64,000 nucleotides of DNA, from contig JAUCBJ010002220.1 in the NCBI GenBank assembly GCA_032718475.1, positions 57,653 through 121,652 of the forward strand, read 5' to 3'. Under the pieces are notes generated by a model, which was not told where the DNA came from, searched no databases, and saw nothing but the letters and a program-made list of their open reading frames with translations. The position numbers and the translations under genes were made by a program. Origin of the DNA: Nemertoderma westbladi. Its lineage: Eukaryota; Xenacoelomorpha; Nemertodermatida; Nemertodermatidae. Below, one piece after another: positions 48,894-59,249 of the stretch (within the stretch, counting starts at the first letter, position 1; every line of letters begins with the position of its first letter).

Positions 48894-50711
48894 CTATGAT
48901 GGATACCTTCCTAACGTTTTGAGAAGTATTGTTGAGTAACGGATTGAGAAGTCAATATCATCCAGAAATTTATATTGCTCGACCTCGATGTTGGTTGGCC
49001 GTCTGGCATTGATGTTTATTGACTCTATCACTTGGATGGGGTCGATGCTCGCCCCATAGTCGCATCCTGGTGCTATTGCTGAGATGGTGCACCATCCGGT
49101 TCTCATTTCCAGGACCTCATCTTTGCTGGAGATGGTTGTTACCGCCATTCTACTTGGCCTCGTTCTCAATCCTATTTCTTCGGCCACCCAATCCTCGACT
49201 AATGTGAAGGCAGCTCCACTATCAACCAGCATTAGTGTTGTTACTGATCGATTGCCTTCTCCAATCACTCGCACGGGTACTACCCCAAGTAGCACCGTTC
49301 CTCTCTTCTTCGCCCCTACTGTGCTCGTTGCCATCGTTTGGCCTTTCCTTTGACCGAACTTGACCGGCGTCTCCTTGCATTGCCTAGCTCTATGTCCACT
49401 CATCACACATCGCGAGCAGATCTCATTCCTCGCCGCATATGCTACCTGATCTTCCCTGGGTAGCGCTTGCCAGTACCTGCAGTTCATGGTTTGATGAAGC
49501 GCATTTGTATGTAGCTGGCATTTGCTCTTTGGGTCGTAGCCCTCCTTATACAGTGCATCGCGTATCGCAGCTGCGTTTGTACCAAAGTCCCTACTATTCT
49601 TATTGTTTGGGTTCGGCCTACTGGACGTACTGGGGTTATATTTGTTCGTGTTGTTATTGTTCCCCTGTCCGTTCCATGGTGTGGTCTTACCTTCGGCTAC
49701 CTGTGGGCTTGCAGTCCCCTGCGTCGCTGCATATGGCAGTGATTGCCTGAGCCTCGGTAATGCGCTTGACGTATTGTGCTCTGGTTTCGGTCTATGGTAA
49801 TCCTTCTTCAGTCCCTTTCCCAGGCTATCCTCGCTATAGACTGGGTCGGTTATTAGTTCAGCTTCGTAGTTTAAGAAGCTCGACATTTCTTCTAAACCCG
49901 GTTCCGCACCCTTCCTATCTCGAGTGGAGAAAGCGATTTTCCTCCACTTGTTGCGCAACCACATCGGTAGTGCCTGCGCTATCGTTGTGATGTTGTTGGA
50001 CGCGTTGAGTTCGTATGGCGCGTCTAGCGTCTTTAACACGATTAGCGCCTTCTCGACCTTGTTCGCGAATGTCTTAATGTTAACGGGATTATCCTGTAGG
50101 CCACCCGATGTTATGCCTCTCAGGGTCTGCCTGATGATCTTGGCCGGGTGCCCGTATTCCCTGTCCAGTGCCCGCCATGCCGTCGTGAAGCCGCCCTCTA
50201 TGCCCTGATATTGCCTCACGATGTCGTATGCTGGGCCTCCTGTGTATACTTGCAAATACTTTAGGCACTCCGCCTGCGTTAAGTTCTTTGTTAGTATTTC
50301 GTTACTATACATACGCCAAAACTGGAGATATTCTTCCGGCCTACTCCCATCGAATTTGAATGGTTCCACGGGTGGTAATTCGATCCTTGTTTTTAATGCA
50401 TCGATCAATGTGGCCATCCCCATCGCCTGTGCTTCCAATGGATTCGATGGATGTTGTATAGTTCCTCCTGTTGGGTGCGGTCCGCCCGTCCTATTTTCTG
50501 CCTTTCTTTGGCTTGGGTATATCATTGGGGGTAACGGCCCCCTCCATATTTCAATGTCACACGACCTATTTTCATCCAAGGGTCTCGTTGTTCTTGCTCC
50601 TATCGGGGTATATTGTTGATATTGCGATGGGGGAATGTCACCCTGTCCCCCCCCCCCCCCACCGGTATGTTTGGTATTGGGGTTGATGTTAATATATTGG
50701 GGCCCATGCAC
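48894..50711 (-). pseudogene. BEL/Pao Gag (DUF1759) with CCHC knuckle and aspartic protease
   Basis: 605 codons. Residues ~115-285 are the DUF1759 capsid-like domain (PFKFDGSRPEEYLQFW, then GGPAYDIVRQYQG and AWRALDREYGHP). An Asn/Ser-rich linker follows, then a CX2CX4HX4C knuckle (C432, C435, H440, C445) with a possible degenerate finger before it (C398...C411). The aspartic protease has LVDSGA at 496-501 (catalytic D497). The frame ends at 48,894 after LDDIDFSI, where a single-base shift would lead into the conserved VSIIVGMD stretch in the RT frame. It enters from upstream through a 14-nt G run. The first ATG is probably not the natural start; the protein appears to continue the long Gag N-terminus. 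Confidence 0.85.
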
Positions 50712-51628
50712 CTATCCGCAATAATTCCCCCCTCCCCTGGGTATATGTTATGTCCTTGCATGCTGTAGTCATACTGCTGTACTGGTACCGGTATAGGCCT
50801 ATCAGCTTCTGGCCTACCTGCCGGTATGTACTCCGCGACTTCCGGGTTTAATTCCATCGTCCGCGCTATCCTATCGCCTACATTATTCCTGTCAGCATGG
50901 CCTATGGTATGTGCAGTAAGGCCTACAGTATGTCCTACAGTCTGTATGTGTTGCTCGGGATCGAAGTTTATTCCTCTCGAATAATCCTCCCCGCGGCTAC
51001 CGTACTCTCGATCTGTAGGTATATCCCGTCGGAAAGTTTCTCTTCGACCCTCTCTACTACTCTCGTCTTCGTGCCGGTACATCGTGTACCCCTCCCTCGA
51101 CGCGTAACGCGTCTCATTAGGTCGCGTCTCTCCGGGACGACGGCAATCTCACGGAGTTCGACCCCACCGACTCTCTCTTTCTATCTCGACTACCGACGGC
51201 TCGCTATCCGTCCTTACTCTCCTGTCGTTCGCGGCGATACTTCTTCTGCTGTCTTCTCTTCTTCTCCTCTCAGCGCAGTATTCCCGCTCGTGAGATCTCT
51301 CGTCGACCTCCCGGTTAAACTCCACTGTTCTTCTTCCCTCTTCTGATCGGGCTCGACGCTTTGTCCGCCCTCTCGCGACGTCAACCTGCTTCTCTCTGCT
51401 CGATCGCACGCCGCTGGGGATACTCGCAATCCCCCTATTACTCTCCGTTGCCGGGTGTTGCGGTTTACCTGATTCGGCCGGCGCATTATCCGCCGACGCC
51501 TGTGGGACACTCTCTGCCACCCCCTCTTGCCACCAACTTCTCGTTGTGGGGCTCCTGTAGCCCCCCCAGCTCGCCACTAACTTCTCGTTGCGGGGCTCCT
51601 GTAGCCCCCCCCCCCCCCCACTCGCCAC
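50600..51628 (-). pseudogene. Gag N-terminal extension, middle part, in a shifted frame with one TGA
   Basis: Two stop-free stretches (51,628-51,149 and 51,082-50,600) lie in the same frame, separated by one TGA at 51,149-51,151 and 22 open codons. The sequence is Arg/Glu-rich and looks disordered (REDSRRSIAANDRRVRTDSE), later Gly/His/Pro-rich. This frame is used only between the two poly(G) runs (51,605-51,619 and 50,647-50,660). On either side the coding frame is the other one. No domain is recognised. Confidence 0.5.
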
Positions 51629-52466
51629 ATATCACACCGCTACCTCTAACTTCTCTTCTATACCCCTCTCCAGTCGACAAAATATTTCTACTGTGGCTGG
51701 GTTCGCTTACCCCTGCCTCTCTCTCCACTACTACTTGGCCTATCGGGCCTACTCCGGGTTGGCTCAACCCCGCCACCCCCTGCCTACCAACTACGTGGCC
51801 TACCAGGCCGCCGTCGGCTCGACTCAACCCCGCCACCTCCTGCCTACCAACTATGTGGCCTACCAGGCCGCCGTCGGGTCGACTCAACCCCGCCACCTCC
51901 TGCCTACTAACTACGTGGCCTACCAGGCCGCCGTCTGTCGGGTCATACACGTCCGACGCGTTCGCGTTAATAGCACCTATATTAGAAACGGAATTATTTT
52001 GTTCGTTCGAAATAGAATCATTTGGATTATTTTGCGCGACTACACTATTTGAATTATTTTGTAAATTCGGGCTTGGATCATTATTTAAATTATTTGAGTT
52101 ATTTTTATTTACAAAATTTAAATTATTATTCGGATTATTTTGCATGTTTAAATTGAAATTATTATTTAGACTATTTGTATTTAAATTCAAATTACTACTA
52201 CCAGGCAAAGTATTTTCTGCAATATAAGCTTGGTTAGGATTATTCGATACGGTACCATTAATATTAAGTAGTAGTATTATTATTATTACCCCCCCCCCCC
52301 CCCCCCCGCCCATACGGTCACACCAGTTTCGTGTCTGTCGTGCGGTCCCTGTAAGTGGGGTATTAATAAATGTATCCACGGCCCTTGGCTCCTCGAAAAT
52401 ATTCGAGCCAGTCCCGCTCTCAGACGCCCCTATCCGCGCCAGTTCTAGTTCGTCTAGCTTTGTACT
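51486..52466 (-). pseudogene. Gag N-terminal extension, second part (Asn-rich, 20-residue repeats)
   Basis: Continues the frame of the first Gag part after one TAG, and stays open for about 326 codons to a stop at 51,486. It crosses a 19-nt G run (52,289-52,307), then an Asn/Leu-rich low-complexity stretch, then about four copies of a 20-residue repeat (DGGLVGHVVGRQEVAGLSR). It ends in Gly/Glu-rich sequence shared with the alternative frame. Structural or RNA-binding Gag sequence is plausible. I recognise no domain. Confidence 0.5.
51777..51955. repeat. 60-bp coding minisatellite in the minus-strand Gag
   Basis: Three close copies of a 60-bp unit beginning TGCCTACCAACTACGTGGCC, with a fourth degenerate one to the left. 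They encode the 20-residue Gag repeat on the minus strand. An unrelated ~57-bp repeat (CTTCTCGTTGTGGGGCTCCT) lies at about 51,536-51,625. Confidence 0.8.
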
Positions 52467-53921
52467 CTATAAGCTCGCTTTGCTGTCTTTCCAATTCTTT
52501 TCGCTCACGCTCCTCTCTTGCCATTCTCTCCCAATCCTCCCGTGCGTTCTGCTCGGCCAATTCCGCCTCTCTCTTAGCTCCTTCCCTTCGCCTCGCCTCA
52601 CGCTCTCTACACTCACTTTCCTCCCTCGCCTCACGCTCCTTGCGTTCATTTTCCTCTCTCGCCTCACGTCCTTGCGTTCATTTTCCTCTCTCTCCTCACG
52701 TTCCTTGCGTTCCGTCTCACGCTCTTTGCGTTCCGCCTCACGCTCTCTGCGTTCCGCCTCACGCTCTTTGCGTTCACTTTTCTCTCTCGCCACACGCTCC
52801 TCTTGTTCCATCCTCCCTATTTCCTCACACTCTCTAAGGCTTTTCGCGGCCCTTTCGGCCCTCTCTCTGGTTTCTCTAATCAGTACCGCTTCCCTCTCTA
52901 GTTGCATTCTCCCCTCCTCTAACCGTCTATTTATCTCTCTCTGACCTTGTTCTATCAGGTCGAGATGGTACGTGGCATTTATCTCTCTCACCCATCTTTC
53001 TTTTACGGAGGATGTAGCAGACTTATCGGTTACGACGGATTGCCTCCGCCTTCCCGACCTACTAACTTTCCCCCTCCTCCCGGAACTGGAATTCCTTCCG
53101 ACCGACGAGACCGAATCCTCGGGGTCAACCTCGGATTCGCCCTCCTCAGGTCTCCTCCAACCCACAAATTTTATACCCCGGGCATTGGCTAAGTATGGCC
53201 CTACGTACACTGCACCAGGTTGCATACCCCTACACCGCCATAAATCACACAGTTCCTCTGCAACCCCTCTCGCTCTCTCCTTGGCCAGTTCTCTCTGCCC
53301 GAAGCGCATTAGATAATTAAAATGTCTATCCGACTCACCTAGTCCTGTTGTTAACTTCACCTCATCTATCTTCGCCCCCTCCTTGGCCTCCTTAAGTAGC
53401 TTCCGGGTCGCGTTGTAGGCCCGTCGAAGTCGATCAGAAACCCCGACGTCCTCGTCGCCGACCTCTCCTCCGTCTCTCCGGGTCCGACGTCGTACCGCCG
53501 GCCCCACCGTTGCCGTTCCGGTGGGCCGTCCGTCGCCCTCGGCCTGTAGCTGGCCGGCGACATCGGTACCGACATCTCCCTCATCTCTCCGGGTCCGGCG
53601 TTGCACCGTTGGCCCCACCGTCGCCGTTTCGGTGGGCCGTTCGTCGCCCTCGGCCTGTGGCTGGCCGGCGACATCGGTACGTCGACCCTCGTTCCGTGTC
53701 GACTCGTCTTCTTCTCCGTCCCTCTCGCCCTCTCCTTCTCTCAACTTGGTTCCTCCCGGTCCTCTCGGCTCGATCTCTGGCTCCAGACGGCCCCCTTCAT
53801 CCTGATCTGCCGGATGACCCGTTACCGATGGGTCCGGCGTCGTGGGCCTGTACCGTCTGGTCACGGCCTCGCGAATCGTTGGGTCTTCCTCCGGGGTCCG
53901 CATTGGCGTAACGTCACTCAT
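52467..53921 (-). pseudogene. Gag N-terminal region of minus-strand BEL/Pao element (coiled coil)
   Basis: 484 codons from an ATG at 53,921 (MSDVTPMRTPEED) to a TAG at 52,467-52,469. The first ~150 residues are acidic and disordered, with a 37-residue tandem duplication (111 bp: DVAGQPQAEGDERPTETATV versus DVAGQLQAEGDGRPTGTATV). A compact segment around FGQRELAKERARGVAEEL and CRGMQPGAVYVGPYLANARG follows. The last ~170 residues are a highly charged coiled coil (REREAERKERETERKERE). The frame stays open directly after the TAG. The start is supported by the similar MSD start of the plus-strand element's Gag. Roughly 1,185 codons separate this ATG from DUF1759. Confidence 0.6.
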
Positions 53922-54084
53922 GTTGTATCTTGTATCTCGTTTAACTAAGGCAGGTCGGATTCAATTACTGTGACGGGATCCACAGAGGATCCCGATTTAT
54001 GCGGTATTCGATTCACGCGTCGCGTCCCCGCCGTGTGTGTGTAAAAGGTAAAGAGTTATTGTTCGCTGTATAAAGTTCTCAGGT
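53922..54084 (-). other. Remaining 5' leader of the minus-strand element
   Basis: 163 bp between the first Gag ATG and the junction with the plus-strand element. No copy of the 43,509-43,846 LTR is present, and I could not identify a primer-binding site with confidence (a TGGATCCCGTCACAG sequence on the minus strand near 53,970-53,984 is one candidate). The element's 5' LTR is absent from the window. Confidence 0.45.
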
Positions 54085-54689
54085 TATAGAATTATATCCT
54101 CACAAAAGCCGTGGATTTTCGAAATTTTATTTTGTTGGAATAAACTTGTTAAAAGATTACATTAATTTCTCATTTATATTTACCATAGCTATTCGTACAA
54201 TGTTATTCAAGTGGTTCAGTAGCTCAGTCGGTTAAGCGTTGGAAATTTGTCTAGTAGGTATAGAGTTCAAATCCTAGCAGGTGCAAATTGTTTTTTGTGC
54301 TGAATTTCAACTAATTTAAATTGACCGATACAGTTTAATTGCATGCACTTAGGTAGATTAACCAATGTAATTGCAGTTATTTGATAGTAACCAATGTCGT
54401 GCAAGATATGTGTTTGTTGGACCAATGGTTATCTTTAAAAACCCAATATAATTCATGGAATGTTCTCGATTGTTTGCAGCACAAATTTGCTATAAAAGGT
54501 GCAGTTTCGTTCATTAAACACACTCATTCTGATATACTTAGTATTCTATCTAAATTAGTTTGTTTATTCTGTTATTAGTTATTTCAGATTACATTTTTGT
54601 ATTAGTATTATCTGCAATAAAATCGGAATTACCGCTATCTGTCTTCTTTTCACTATTTTTCACCACGGTGAACACCCTTGAAGAACAGG
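54085..54689 (+). mobile_element. 5' LTR of the plus-strand BEL/Pao element (5'-truncated)
   Basis: At least 605 bp matching 63,401-64,000 at an offset of 9,316 then 9,311 bp, with only a few substitutions plus one replaced block. It contains a TATA box (TATAAAAG, 54,491-54,498) and, 125 bp later, AATAAA (54,616-54,621), the spacing expected of an LTR U3-R region. The shared sequence starts abruptly at TATAGAATT with no TG. In the 3' copy the LTR seems to begin about 527 bp earlier, so this copy has lost its 5' part at the junction with the minus-strand element. The true 3' end lies at or beyond 54,689 because the window ends there in the other copy. Confidence 0.8.
54213..54285 (+). promoter_or_regulatory. 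tRNA-like segment with polymerase III A and B boxes inside the LTR
   Basis: TAGCTCAGTCGG (54,220-54,231) is a perfect box A, and AGTTCAAATCC (54,264-54,274) matches box B at all but one position, with box starts 44 bp apart as in tRNA genes. The D-stem can pair, but the acceptor ends (GGTTCAG and CAGGTGC) do not, and the T-stem is poor. It is therefore a tRNA-derived sequence, not a tRNA gene. The 3' LTR keeps box A but has lost box B. Confidence 0.65.
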
Positions 54690-56597
54690 ATGGCCGGCTA
54701 GACATCGGGCCGCAGCAGTGAACGGGAACATCGGGGGAATGTGAACAGGAGACCGCCCACAATATCTATTCGAGTTATTCGCCCATCGCCTGAAGGTTAG
54801 ACAGTGTTCGATGCTTTGCTACCTAAGTGTAAGACCTAAGATCGACGGTAGAAGTAGCGACACACTGTACGACACGACACGCTGTGTGGCTTGTCGGCAG
54901 TACACGGTGTTTATTGCTTGCGTTGGAACTTGTAGGCTAGGAGAGGGTTGCTGTGTTTTCCCTGAATTGAGATTATACCGTTCAGGCGGAAGGGCAGTTT
55001 ATTACTAGGCGAAAATAAATTAAGGCTATTAGGGATATACTAACATCTACCGTGTCCCCGCCAACGTCCTGATAGGAAGTTACCCAGCCTACCTAGGTGA
55101 CTAAAATTCCAGATAAGAGCCAGGATAGCTATTTGTAACTGTACGCCTACAGTAGTAAACTAACACATTTCTTCTTAGTATTAGGGACCTGGTAACTAAA
55201 ATTGCCGAATTCTGGGCGTAGCATTAACCTTATGCCTGAATTTGAGTCCTGGAAATACACAAAAGGGGAAGGAGCCTTGTCATTTGTTAGTATTGGACCT
55301 ACAAGTTAACAAAATATTGGAATATTTGTAAAATAAACGCCGGACCCAGTAAATGAGATTATATGAAGGATTAAAACCAATTTTGATCTAAGAATTGAGA
55401 CATACACGCGTTTTTAGGAATTATTTACACCTCAAAATATATAAAATAGTTTGTTCGCACTGCGGCTTTGCTTGCTAGTTATATTTGTAGCTAGCGTCTC
55501 TCACCCACCATATAAATCACACCGCGGCAAAGTATACGAGCGCTTTTAGTCCGTCAGTGAGTCAGCCCGATTTTAGGACTCGCTGCGCGGGATTTTGTTT
55601 TACCGAAGTTTGTCCGTTCGTAGACTGTTTTCTGCCTCACCGGTTATAAGAGACCGATACTGCAATAGGTTTGCTTAATTAGAGTTTACTGTTTTGGTGA
55701 GAAGGTCGGATTTATGCTTTGATTCACAGACTCTACAGTATGATATTGCAGGGTTCGCGTATTTGTTACTGTCTCTTCAAATAGTAGGAATATGATTCAC
55801 TGAACTACCGTTCAGTAGAACAAAATTATTTGAAAATTTTGTATTTTGAGGTAAAAATTTGTATTTGATTAGCTAAGTGCTAATATTTTGAAATATAGTT
55901 TTGATTTGAACCGTGTGTAAAAATATTTGGAATTGAATACCGGTGTTTAAAAAGGGTTTAAATACCATATTGTACCGGTACAAAATTTTCGTAAAAGTAA
56001 AACCAAACTCTTTTGTTTTTCAGGATTCAGACCTCATTTCTAGACTGTAACGGGAGCAAGACTGTGTTTCGCGAGTTTGGGAGATAGATAACTCAACAAT
56101 TTTGGTTGGGAAAATCGCACTTTGTCCGCAATGCTGGAAACTGAAAGGTTCACGTCCGGTTTGTATCTGGGAATCTGTTTTTCTGGAGAATTATTGGAGT
56201 GGGTAAGTTTGAAAAGTTGCATTAATCAGTTAGGCATTACCGTATTAGTTAAAATTATTGTGGGTTCCACTGTCTCAAGTATTTATGCATTCCGTACGAT
56301 TTCTTTGTTTATTGCTGAATTAGTCCGTAATTATTTGTGTTTAATTTATATTTTGATAACGTATATCGTTATCCGATTTATTTGTTATAAAATTGGCCGT
56401 TAGGCTAATTTTATTATATACTTATACCGTGACATTTATTTGCTGTAAAATTGGCCGTTTAGGCTAATTTTATCCATTTGCTATAAAATCGGCTGGTAGG
56501 CTAATTTTATATGACTGTAATTAGTACCGTTTTTGATATAAATACGGTAAATTCGATACGTTGACACTCACATTTTACTTGACTTACAACTACCGAA
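54690..56597 (+). other. 1.9-kb leader of the plus-strand BEL/Pao element
   Basis: Untranslated region between LTR and Gag. It probably includes the end of U5 and the primer-binding site, which I could not place. Only short unconvincing ORFs occur. Features seen: a polypyrimidine tract ending in CAG (56,011-56,023), a GGGTAAGT donor-like site at 56,201-56,208, and three hairpin-forming repeats at 56,389-56,508. Confidence 0.6.
56389..56508 (+). repeat. Three near-palindromic hairpin repeats just upstream of Gag
   Basis: Units at 56,389-56,412, 56,447-56,471 and 56,485-56,508 share the pattern AAAATTGGCC then a 4-5-nt loop region then GGCTAATTTT (third copy AAAATCGGCTGG). The two halves are near-complementary, so each can form a stem-loop in RNA. 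They end about 90 bp before the Gag ATG, where retroelement RNAs often carry packaging or dimerisation signals. The repeat structure is seen; the role is inferred. Confidence 0.7.
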
Positions 56598-57764
56598 ATG
56601 AGTGACAAACAAGACTATACGAAGAATACACCTACTGACTATGACTCATGTGACGCGGATAAGTCAGTAGCGGAAGAACTACATTGGAAGACTCGCGAGC
56701 CTACCGAACCTACACCGTGTGCGTCACCAGTACATCCAACGGGAGTACCGGATGCCATAGTAAGAGGCGACGGCAGGACCGAGGACTTTCTAACTGTTCC
56801 GCAACCTAGATACAGGGAAACGGACATGGTAAGTTCAGCAGGAAGCCAGGAGAGCGTGGTTAGAACCGTCGGAGGATACATGGCGCATATTACCAGGAGT
56901 ATTGGAGAAGGCCAACGCATATTAGACGAGTTGACCGCTCCGATGTCTCGTTTTGAGTTCTACACCCTCCAGGTTAGAGTACAAAGTAGAGTACATAAGT
57001 CCGTAGATAACCTTATCAGTCTACAAGATCTAGCTAGACAGAGACAGGACGTGGACACTCAACTTAGAATCCTCGAGAAACTAATGATCGCTAGAGAGAA
57101 ACTGATTCAGTTTAAGTCGACGATTAGGCAGATACAACAGGAACAAGCGGACCAGTTGTTAGGTGAGTCAGTTTCGGACGAATTATTGCAACCCGAGGAA
57201 GAACAGGAACTGTATAGTCTGGATGGACAATTGAAACACCTGACGGATCACTTACGCATGTGCGGCGAGGACGTCGGAGATTGGGAAACCGTGCCGGAGG
57301 CTACGAGGGAAACTTCACTCGCACAAATCGAGCTGGCACCGGGAATACTGGATCAATCGTTAGTAAGTATTCGCAGCGAAATTAACGAGGTAAGCATGGT
57401 AACGTCAGAAATTTATCGACAACAACAACAGTTCGACAGACAACAACGAGACATGGAGGAACAAACTCAACTGCTAATGATACAAGCAGCAGTAGAGGAA
57501 GAGAAACTACGTGTTGCGAATGTTGCGAGAATCTCTCATCTGCAAGAACAAGCTGAGTTGGAAGCAGCCGAAATGGAAAGGTTAGAGTTGGACATTGCAC
57601 AACAAGCGGCAGCAGCCGAGTTAGCGCAACGAACAGCAGCGGCCGAGTTAGAGCGACAAGCGGCAGCAGCAGCGGCAGCGTCCGAGTTAGAGCGACAAAG
57701 GTTAGCTTCAGAAGCGAGAACCGAAATGAAAAAACGGCAAATAAAGGCTCAATCAGCTATATGA
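56598..57764 (+). pseudogene. Gag N-terminal region of plus-strand BEL/Pao element, first part
   Basis: 388 codons from ATG 56,598 (MSDKQDYTK) to a TGA at 57,762-57,764. An acidic disordered start is followed by a helical region (residues ~95-190) and a long Gln/Ala/Glu-rich coiled coil with Ala runs (AAELERQAAAAAAASELERQ). The MSD start and the coiled coil placed before DUF1759 mirror the minus-strand element, indicating the same BEL/Pao subgroup. The frame stays open after the TGA for another 494 codons, so the stop is a single interruption in one long ORF. Confidence 0.65.
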
Positions 57765-59249
57765 CAAGCGGAGTTTGAGGCGCAACAACATCAGACGGAA
57801 CAACGCGAGAAAGAAGCTAAACTTCATTTCGAACTCGAAAGGAAGGCGAGAGAATTAGCCAACACCAAGGAGGATTTAGATCTCAAAGCCCGCGATCGAT
57901 CGATGAGATCTCGAGACGGACACGATCTAGACCGGATAGAGGTAAGGCACCGCCAAATTCAGGAACGGATGAAGGAAGGAAGCGTAGGAGCACCTGAGCG
58001 AGAACGGGAATTAGTTAAAGACTTATGTCAACGATTTCCTCAAGTAACTCCAATGTTTGCACCAATTACGAATAAAGGACCTGTTTCGATTGCGGGTAGT
58101 AGTAATATTTCTCCTATCGATGGTGCGACGGAGCACAGGTTTGTTATTCCGGACAAGTTTTTATCGCCAAGAGCAACGTCATCGCCTATTCCGAAAGTCA
58201 AGGTAAGTAACCCACCGATTACCGATCGTAGTAGTTTATTGACTGGACATGCACTACTGACGACTAAACAGGTGAGTCCACCTTCGACACCCAAACCTGT
58301 CACGCACTACACTTACCCAATGACGTTTAAACCTACAAGGCCTTTAGATTCAAACGCTGTCACTCGACCACCGGTTCAGTTTACATCGCAATCTACGACT
58401 TCGAGGAAGACTTGTGAGCCTACCGAACAACGGAGACCAGTGGATACGCGACCGTTTAATCAGTTTACATCGCAATCTACGACTTCGAGGAAGACTTGTG
58501 AGCCTACCGAACAACGGAGACCAGTGGATACGCGACCGTTTAATCAGTTTACATCGCAATCTACGACTTCGAGGAAGACTTGTGAGCCTACCGAACAACG
58601 GAGAACAGTGGACGATGTTCCGAAACGGAATGTTAGAATTCGAACGACACAACGGACGCGAGCACGTCGGCCACCGTATCCAGGTGACAGTAGTACTTCG
58701 AGTGAATCGGATTACCCGGAATGCGAGGTATTTAGAACAGGAGCGGCCGACGAATATAAACGTGAGCGTTCAGATAACTCCTTTATCGAGAATCCTCCAC
58801 AAAATACACCAACACAGAAGGCATTACAACCAACGGACGCAATTAGTACGCAACAACTCGCCGAAATAATGCGCCCAGTTGTCAACAAGTTGGCCCAGAT
58901 AGAGGAACGTTTAGAGGAAACTCAAACTGATAGTTCGCGAGGTAACGAGTTCGAACACTCTAGACACCCGAAGCAGCAAAGAAAACAACCCTCGAGAAAC
59001 ACCTCGTATCAAAGAAAAGCGCCAAGACGAGAGAACATCAACTCGATTGCCAACCAAGGACGCGAAACTTTGAACGTGTCCGAGGAGATAGCGAAATTCG
59101 CAGCCAGACAAGGACTACCGGTGCAACAACCACCTAAGTTTTCCGGTAACTCTAAACATTGGCACACTTTCGTGGACTACATCGAAACACAAATATCAGT
59201 GTGCGCCTTTTCATCAAGGGAAAGTTCAACTACCTGCTACAAACGCTGA
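57765..59249 (+). pseudogene. Gag N-terminal region, second part, and first half of DUF1759
   Basis: Same frame as the first part, reopened after the TGA (first ATG at 57,903, 448 codons). The coiled coil ends near 57,900. A Ser/Thr/Pro-rich stretch carries three 28-residue repeats (RKTCEPTEQRRPVDTRPFNQ) encoded by 84-bp tandem repeats. The C-terminal ~40 codons hold the start of DUF1759 (PPKFSGNSKHWHTFVDYIE). The frame then runs out of register at about 59,200 and stops at 59,249. The domain continues in the next frame, so this is an inactivating indel, not a domain boundary. Confidence 0.65.
58370..58620. repeat. 84-bp coding tandem repeat, three copies
   Basis: The unit includes TTTACATCGCAATCTACGAC, GGAAGACTTGTGAGCCTACC (starting at 58,405, 58,489 and 58,573) and a CCAGTGGATACGCGACCG block. 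Copies 1 and 2 are essentially identical and the third diverges after GGAGAACAGTGGA, which points to recent expansion. It encodes 28-residue repeats in Gag. Confidence 0.9.

Noticed and set aside
48930-48950. Programmed frameshift between protease and RT in the minus-strand element
   Set aside because: The shift lies inside a normally continuous protease-RT segment and I saw no slippery heptamer with a downstream structure. Decay or a sequencing indel is simpler.
53922-54084. 5' LTR of the minus-strand element
   Set aside because: Only GGATCCCGAT is shared with the region near the 3' LTR, and no copy of the LTR ends is found. It is too short to be the LTR.
54213-54285. A functional tRNA gene
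   Set aside because: A and B boxes are good, but the acceptor ends do not pair and the T-stem is poor. Called a tRNA-like promoter segment instead.
56122-56403. 93-codon hydrophobic ORF in the leader of the plus-strand element
   Set aside because: Its hydrophobicity follows from T-rich sequence, and its end overlaps the hairpin repeats. No relative is recognised.
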